Source: Pseudoclavibacter sp. AY1F1
GTDB taxonomy: Bacteria > Actinomycetota > Actinomycetes > Actinomycetales > Microbacteriaceae
Assembly (NCBI RefSeq): GCF_002931075.1
Contig: NZ_PSTQ01000011.1
Location: 62,001 to 126,000 of the forward strand
DNA length: 64,000 nucleotides
Reading direction: 5' to 3'
Part shown: piece after piece, positions 59,685-64,000 of the stretch
How the letters are laid out: each line of letters opens with the position of its first letter
Numbering within the stretch: position 1 is the stretch's first letter
Position numbers and translations under genes: made by a program
Notes under the pieces: generated by a model
Told to the model about the DNA's origin: nothing
What the model saw: the letters and a program-made list of their open reading frames with translations, nothing else
The model's database searches: none

Positions 59685-60194
59685 ATGACGACGCAGAACA
59701 TCGCGGGCCGTAGCACCGTTGCCCGCCTGAGCGAGGTGTTGACGGGGCTCAGCTGGCCGGTCTCGAAGCAAGAGCTGACCGGGGTAGCCGCAGCGCTGGG
59801 GTGGTCGGAAGCCCGGTCGACGAGCCGCAGCGCTCGCTACCGGACCGGATACATCGAGTCGCCCGAACGCGTCTCGAACGCCTCGGCTTCCGTCAAGGAC
59901 GAGTCGGTGACCGAGATCCAGGTGAAGCTCAGCGGCGCGGACGCCAGCGGTGCCGCCGATGTCGCAGGTGCCCGGCGTCAACTCGGCGCGGAGCTCGCGG
60001 AGATCCTCGGTGAGGGAGCCGCACGTCAGGGCAGCGACATCGCTTGGGATCTCGACAACGGCGGCCGCCTTTGGCTGAAGTCGCTCGACACAAGCGTGGC
60101 GCTCATTGCGCTCCAGCCGGCATACGCCGAGATCGAGCGCCGCGAGGAGCGGTCGGGCATCAGCCCGGACCGGGTGCCCGGCGAGGCCATCTGA
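59685..60194 (+). CDS. DUF6301-type protein
   Basis: This is 169 residues. ARLSEVLTGLSWPVSKQELTGVAAALGW near the start, with a beta-rich middle (VTEIQVKLSGAD) and DIAWDLDNGGRLWLKSLDTSVALIALQP, matches DUF6301, recurrent in type VII toxin clusters and likely immunity-like or chaperone-like. It lies 63 bases after the immunity gene. Its first codons are repeated at 60511. Confidence 0.65.
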   Translation: MTTQNIAGRSTVARLSEVLTGLSWPVSKQELTGVAAALGWSEARSTSRSARYRTGYIESPERVSNASASVKDESVTEIQVKLSGADASGAADVAGARRQLGAELAEILGEGAARQGSDIAWDLDNGGRLWLKSLDTSVALIALQPAYAEIERREERSGISPDRVPGEAI

Positions 60195-60271
60195 TTCCAG
60201 GCACAGCACCGTTCGCGGCCACCGCAGTCGGCGAGGAGTGGTGATCGCTGGCCGCACCCGGGCTCCGAGAA

Positions 60272-60555
60272 GACGGGAGCACGGTGCCGGATTGCGTGCA
60301 GGCTACGTACTCGGTCAGCGGCGAGATGCTCCAGTCGATGCCGTCGCGTACCTGACGGACCTCGAGCAGTTCCCGCGAGACGAGGTCAACCAGCCCGCAT
60401 GGCTGAAGGCCAAGCTTGTGGAAGCGCGTGCCGCGCGTGACCCGTGACGCTCTCGGTCGGGGCGCGTACCCGAATGAACTCGACCTCGGGCTCGGGAAGC
60501 AGACGACGCCATGACGATGCAGAACATCGCGGACATTGTCGGTGACGAGCGGTGA
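60272..60555 (+). pseudogene. Decayed second copy of the toxin/immunity/DUF6301 cassette
   Basis: 60272-60330 repeats toxin bases 59072-59130, exactly 1200 bases downstream. At gatgc (60325-60329) it switches straight to the immunity gene end (59499 onward, which also starts gatgc), losing 374 bases. The match runs on through the immunity stop, the spacer and the first codons of the DUF6301 gene (60511), which then stops after 14 codons. No part can make an intact protein, although a short frame with APVDAVAYLTDLEQFPRDE survives. Confidence 0.85.
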
Positions 60556-60586
60556 GTGCCCGCGCATGTGCGTCCCTGAGAACGCC

Positions 60587-60620
60587 AACGGCGAGCATCC
60601 GCTCCAGGATGCTCGCCGTT
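60587..60620. terminator. Hairpin closing the toxin cassette
   Basis: A 14-base perfect stem (aacggcgagcatcc / ggatgctcgccgtt) with a 6-base loop then tctgcgtttc separates the toxin cassette from the convergent WXG100-like genes. Confidence 0.85.
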
Positions 60621-60658
60621 TCTGCGTTTCTGCGCGTTCTGCGGATGATGCTTCGGCG

Positions 60659-60967
60659 CTAGCTCGGGATCGACGCGCGGGCGGCCGACAGGGCGCGGCG
60701 TGCGACGTCGTCGTTCTCGACGAGCGAGTTGCGGATGGCGGCGATGACGTCGCGCACCTGCTGGCCGGCCGAGTTCCACTGCTGCTCGAGCTGCGCGTAC
60801 TCCTCCGAGACGCCGTCGGCCTGGTAGTCGGCCATGGCCTGCTTGACGTCGGCGTCGCGGCGGTCGAGCGCCGACTCGAGCCGGGAGGCGACCTGCTCGA
60901 AGTTCGCCTGCGTCGCCTCGGATGAGCCGATGTTGTAGTCGTTGCGATCCATCTGGTTCGTGAACAT
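60659..60967 (-). CDS. WXG100-like secreted protein (EsxB-like)
   Basis: This is 102 residues, all helical, with the hairpin-turn motif WNSAGQQV (W-x-x-G) near residue 64 and long amphipathic helices either side (NFEQVASRLESALDRRDADVKQAM; VRDVIAAIRNSLVE). Length and motif fit ESAT-6-like type VII substrates. The ATG has a caggaga site. It is encoded 46 bases after the second Esx-like gene and should form a heterodimer with it. Confidence 0.85.
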   Translation of the reverse strand: MFTNQMDRNDYNIGSSEATQANFEQVASRLESALDRRDADVKQAMADYQADGVSEEYAQLEQQWNSAGQQVRDVIAAIRNSLVENDDVARRALSAARASIPS

Positions 60968-61013
60968 GCGTGTTCTCCTGGTTCTCGTCGCGTCTGTGTC
61001 TGAGCGCTCGCGC

Positions 61014-61361
61014 CTAGGCCTGCGGGCGGATGCGCGTCAGGAAGGACTCTGAGCTGAAGTCGGTGGAGTTCGCAGACGCCTCGTGCGTCGCGGCGCCGTC
61101 GTCGGCTGCGGCGACGAAGGCCTTGTTCTGGCCGCTGATCGAGGTGACGATGCCGGCGAGCGCCGAGTTGAGGGCGTTCGAGATGTCGTCGGTCTTGGCT
61201 TTGAAGTTGTTGAAGCTGGCCTTGGCCGGGCCGTTAAAGGTGGAGGCGAGGGGCTCCGCCGCGTCGAAGAGCTGCTTCACCAGCTCGCCGAGGTCGTCCG
61301 ATTCGGTCTGTGACTTGTTGCCGAGCGTGACCAGGGTCTGGTCTTCCATTGCGAACTTCAT
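61014..61361 (-). CDS. WXG100-like secreted protein (EsxA-like)
   Basis: This is 115 residues. Helix-turn-helix with turn FNGPAKASF near residue 43 in place of W-x-G, and a C-terminal helix (ISNALNSALAGIVTSISGQNKAFVAA). The tail THEASANSTDFSSESFL may hold the export signal; no exact YxxxD/E motif. ATG with ggagagg. First gene of the two-gene minus-strand unit, about 90 bases after the shared 14-base motif. Confidence 0.82.
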   Translation of the reverse strand: MKFAMEDQTLVTLGNKSQTESDDLGELVKQLFDAAEPLASTFNGPAKASFNNFKAKTDDISNALNSALAGIVTSISGQNKAFVAAADDGAATHEASANSTDFSSESFLTRIRPQA

Positions 61362-61450
61362 GGCATCCTCTCCAGCACCGCGATCGGCGCGCGTTCTTGT
61401 CCGAGACGTCAGTCCAGCACGAGCGGGCCGTCGTCGTCCAACTTTTCCCC

Positions 61451-61464
61451 GGGTACTTCTCCCC
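61451..61464 (-). promoter_or_regulatory. 14-base type VII motif, reversed copy
   Basis: On the minus strand this reads ggggagaagtaccc, identical to 54738-54751. It lies upstream of the WXG100-like pair and between it and the divergent FHA gene. The rest of the 44-base block is not conserved here. Confidence 0.55.
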
Positions 61465-61487
61465 TCCCAGGGTCGGGTCCGGCCGAC

Positions 61488-61493
61488 TAGCCT
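61488..61493 (+). promoter_or_regulatory. -10 hexamer of the FHA-protein operon (leaderless)
   Basis: TAGCCT ends 8 bases before the GTG start. Confidence 0.4.
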
Positions 61494-61501
61494 TGCCACT
61501 C

Positions 61502-62239
61502 GTGTGGAAAACGGCCGATCTCCCAGCGGCGACCTCCCAGCTCGCCTGGTCGGTCGTCGTCGACGTGGCGCTCGGGCTCGTGGTCACCGCGGGGCTCTCG
61601 TTCCTCGCCGCAGTGCACGGTGCCCCGCTCGCGGTACTGGTCGGAGCATCCGCTGCAGTCGTGGCGTTCGGCGCCTGGTGGTGGATGCGTGCGGCTCTCG
61701 GCACCAGCGCGGGCCACGCATTGCTGGGGCTGCGCACAGTTGCCCGCTCGACGGGGATGCCGGGGCATCCGTTCGCAGGCTCGCGGGCGACCCTCAACAT
61801 CCGGGAGGGGCGCGACCCGCTCAGGCTGGTGCCGTCCGCCATCGAGCTGGCACCGCCCACGCGTGTCCCCCAGCGCTTCTCGAGCCCAGACCTCGAGCTG
61901 AGCTTCGACGACGGGTCGCGGCACGTGGCCCGCGGGGTTGTCATCGTGGGGCGGGCCCCGCAGGTCACCTCGAGGGGGCAGCGCCCCGTCGCGGTTCCTG
62001 ACTTCTCGCGCAGCCTCGCCCCGACCCACGTGCGCCTCGAGCCGAACTTCGAGGGCGTGCTCGTCACGGATCTCGGCAGCGTCGGCGGCACGTGGGCGTT
62101 CGCCGGCGGAGACCCGAAGCGACTCCAGCCGGAGACGGCTGTCACCGTGCCCTTCGGCACCGTTCTCGCCCTGGGCTCACGGCGCGTGCGCCTCGGCCGG
62201 CCAGGCGCGGCAGCGGTCGGAGCGGGGGTGGCGGCATGA
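61502..62239 (+). CDS. RDD-like membrane protein with FHA domain
   Basis: This is 245 residues. Two N-terminal helices (about 16-38 and 43-62) end in ALGTSAGHALLGLRTV, an RDD-type segment. The C-terminal about 100 residues form a forkhead-associated domain: VVIVGRAPQ near 145, RSLAPTHVRLEP (in place of S-x-x-H) and TDLGSVGGTWAFAGG near 195. FHA domains bind phospho-threonine peptides and are common in type VII loci. The GTG overlaps a leaderless -10. ATGA overlap with the next gene. Confidence 0.8.
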   Translation: MWKTADLPAATSQLAWSVVVDVALGLVVTAGLSFLAAVHGAPLAVLVGASAAVVAFGAWWWMRAALGTSAGHALLGLRTVARSTGMPGHPFAGSRATLNIREGRDPLRLVPSAIELAPPTRVPQRFSSPDLELSFDDGSRHVARGVVIVGRAPQVTSRGQRPVAVPDFSRSLAPTHVRLEPNFEGVLVTDLGSVGGTWAFAGGDPKRLQPETAVTVPFGTVLALGSRRVRLGRPGAAAVGAGVAA

Positions 62240-62736
62240 GCGAAGCCGACCGCACGCTCATCGACACGACCCGGGCCCACCGCGAGCGGATGCTCGGCGC
62301 ACTCGCGCACGGGCCGCAGGCGACCAGGCGGGTCGTGAACACCAACGTGGGGCGCATGCTCGGCTCCGTCATCCTCGGGGCGGTCATCTGCTGCGCGTGC
62401 CTCGGGACGAGCTTCGTCGTGAACCTCCTCGAGGACCGCAAACAGCAGGAGGCGATCTCCGCGTTCCAGGCTGCGGCGGCCGCGAACCCCGTCCAGCCGG
62501 GCGGCACGGTCGTGAAGGACGAGGCGACGGGCTTCTTGCTCGACCAGGCGACGGGCGAGTACACCGACCCGCGGACGGGTTTCGTCGTCGACCCCGCGAC
62601 GGGCTACGCGACCGACCCTGACGGCAAGCTCATCGACACCAGGCTCGGCTGGTACATCGACCCGGCGACGGGCTACTACACGAACCCGACGAGCGGAATC
62701 ACGATCGATCCGCAGACGCTGACGGTGGTCGAATGA
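62236..62736 (+). CDS. Single-pass membrane protein with D-P-x-T-G-Y repeats
   Basis: This is 166 residues. A basic cytoplasmic N-terminus precedes one helix (about 43-62, containing CCAC). The outer part carries repeats of the form D(Q/P)ATG-(E/Y)-Y-T-(D/N)P-(R/T)(T/S)G: DQATGEYTDPRTG, DPATGYATDPDG, DPATGYYTNPTSG. No family recognised. Repeats of this kind may bind a polymer or metal, but that is a guess. Coupled by overlap to the FHA gene and 74 bases before eccD. Confidence 0.65.
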   Translation: MSEADRTLIDTTRAHRERMLGALAHGPQATRRVVNTNVGRMLGSVILGAVICCACLGTSFVVNLLEDRKQQEAISAFQAAAAANPVQPGGTVVKDEATGFLLDQATGEYTDPRTGFVVDPATGYATDPDGKLIDTRLGWYIDPATGYYTNPTSGITIDPQTLTVVE

Positions 62737-62810
62737 GCCACCCGACGAACGCCGGCCGTGCGCCGTGCATCCGAACGACCGCCAGCCGAACGAACCTTGA
62801 GGAGCACTGA

Positions 62811-64000
62811 GTGTCGTACACGCGACTCACTGTCATCGGCACCGAGCGGAAGGCGGAACTCGCCCTCCCCAACGGCGAGCCGGTAGGGGCGCTTCTTCCG
62901 CACGTGCTCGAGCTGCTCGAGGAGAAGCCGCGCGGCGGCGACGTGCTGACGCTGGCGACGCTCACCGGTGCATCCCTCGACTTCGACGCGACCCTCGAAG
63001 AGCAGGGAGTGCGGCCAGGGGCGATGCTGCGCGTGACGACCGCCGACGACGCCCCGCAGGCGCCGGAAGTCATCGACATCACCGACGCCATCACGGAGGC
63101 GGGCGCCTCGCGCCGCGATGCCTGGACGGACACGCACACGCGAATGACGTTCGCAGTCGCTGCCGGGGTAGCGGCGTCGGGCACCACGATGTGGGCGATG
63201 GGTGAGTTCGCACTTCCGGCGCAGTGGATGCTCGCCGCCGTCGCCCTGCTCGCAGCACTCGGCGCCGGGCTCGCACGGTCAGGTCAGGGCGTCGCCGCAG
63301 TCGCGATCGCGAGCGCAGCGCTCGGTGCGGCCGTCCCCGCCGCGATCGGCCTCGCCGCGGAGATCAGCTTGGTTGCTGGGTCCGCCGCCGCCGGCGCTCT
63401 GCTGCCGAACAGCGTGCTCGTCGCCGCCATGGCCGCGTGGCTCGTGCTCGGGCTCGTCTGGGGCGTCGGGTTCCAGCGGAGCTCCGCGAGGTACGGCGCG
63501 GCGATCGGTCTGCTGGCCAGCAGCATCCTCTTCTTCCTGGGCTTGGCGGGCTTCGACCGCGGCGGCGTCGCCGTCGTCGCGTCGGTGCTGAGCGTCGCCG
63601 CCCTCGGCCTGCTGCCCGGTGCCGCCCTCTCCCTCAGCGGCCTCACCTCCTACGACGACCGCATCATGCGCGGCGAGCGAGCCTCGACCCGTGACGTGCG
63701 GGCCGCGATCGCCGAATCGTTCGCGCAGCTCACCTGGAGCGTCATCGCCGTCTCTGTCATCGCGCTCCTCTCGCTCTCCGAGCTGCTGCTCTCGACGGAT
63801 GCGTGGCGGCAGGGGCTCGCCGCGGCCCTCGCCGTCGTCGCTCTGCTGCGCATGCGCACGTTCCCCCTCGCTCCGCCCCGCATCGCCCTGCTGGTGGCCG
63901 TCGTCGTGCCGGCCGTGCTGTGGCTCTTGTCGACGACGCTCGTCGACGCCGGAGGGAAGGCGCTCATCGCCGGCATCGTCGCGCTTGTCGCGGTCGCTGC
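62811..64000 (+). CDS. eccD: EccD-like type VII secretion membrane protein (partial, runs off the window)
   Basis: The GTG at 62811 has a ttgaggag site. The 396 visible residues begin SYTRLTVIGTERKAELALPNGEPVGALLPHVLELL, the ubiquitin-like YukD domain (about 1-85) of EccD, followed by at least eight closely spaced hydrophobic helices from about residue 105. EccD is the channel component of the ESX core complex. The 3' end is outside the window, where eccC, eccB or mycP would be expected. Confidence 0.85.
   Translation, partial: MSYTRLTVIGTERKAELALPNGEPVGALLPHVLELLEEKPRGGDVLTLATLTGASLDFDATLEEQGVRPGAMLRVTTADDAPQAPEVIDITDAITEAGASRRDAWTDTHTRMTFAVAAGVAASGTTMWAMGEFALPAQWMLAAVALLAALGAGLARSGQGVAAVAIASAALGAAVPAAIGLAAEISLVAGSAAAGALLPNSVLVAAMAAWLVLGLVWGVGFQRSSARYGAAIGLLASSILFFLGLAGFDRGGVAVVASVLSVAALGLLPGAALSLSGLTSYDDRIMRGERASTRDVRAAIAESFAQLTWSVIAVSVIALLSLSELLLSTDAWRQGLAAALAVVALLRMRTFPLAPPRIALLVAVVVPAVLWLLSTTLVDAGGKALIAGIVALVAVA

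Overview
The window is high-GC chromosomal DNA with GTG/TTG starts, ATGA/GTGA gene overlaps, many leaderless genes and menaquinone rather than ubiquinone genes. This points to an actinobacterium, most likely a Microbacteriaceae relative (Micrococcales). That placement is an inference from gene content and style; no rRNA gene is present.

Layout. 1-2 kb: a relic that begins like nitrate transporter NarK, then a secreted SGNH hydrolase with an LAxTG sorting signal. 2-14 kb: a menaquinone and prenyl cluster (menA, menD, menF, menG, polyprenyl diphosphate synthase, ferredoxin-NADP reductase), mixed with a lipoprotein, an acyl-CoA thioesterase, a PPK2 kinase and an ASCH protein. 14-18 kb: a candidate small RNA, cardiolipin synthase, a YajQ-like protein, tRNA-Tyr, and an alpha/beta hydrolase divergent from a TetR regulator with two operator palindromes. 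18-26 kb: a GntR/FCD regulator divergent from one tightly coupled operon: dipeptide-type ABC importer, cytosine-deaminase-like amidohydrolase and ornithine-cyclodeaminase-like enzyme. 26-28 kb: an oxidoreductase, hairpins and a small membrane protein. 28-34 kb: a two-component system whose sensor carries two kinase-like modules, two Tat-type exported proteins, three matching inverted repeats and a relic of a second response regulator. 34-41 kb: transporters, an ABC-2 exporter, a PfkB kinase, an amino-acid permease and lactate dehydrogenase. 42-47 kb: a giant PutA-like protein that has lost catalytic residues in both enzyme domains, then a repeat-rich gap. 47-55 kb: a GlcD-type oxidase, the ATP-grasp/alpha-E/transglutaminase trio, a lipase-like hydrolase and a lipoate ligase. 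54.7-64 kb: a type VII secretion locus with DUF6177 and DUF6507 proteins, a nuclease polymorphic toxin, its likely immunity protein, a decayed second copy of that cassette, two WXG100-like proteins, an FHA protein and the start of EccD.

Three points stand out. (1) The 28-34 kb locus looks like a small regulon: spacing-conserved inverted repeats (GACC-N10-GGT core) lie upstream of the sensor kinase and of both exported proteins. (2) The PutA homologue is a probable full-length pseudoenzyme. (3) A 14-base motif is shared by the two divergent halves of the type VII locus, and a longer 44-base version precedes a terminator-bounded non-coding stretch at 13.9-14.1 kb, a candidate sRNA under the same control. 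About a dozen genes have a -10-like hexamer 6-8 bases before the start codon, indicating leaderless transcripts. No CRISPR array, phage or intact insertion sequence was seen. All family statements are from recalled motifs, not database searches.
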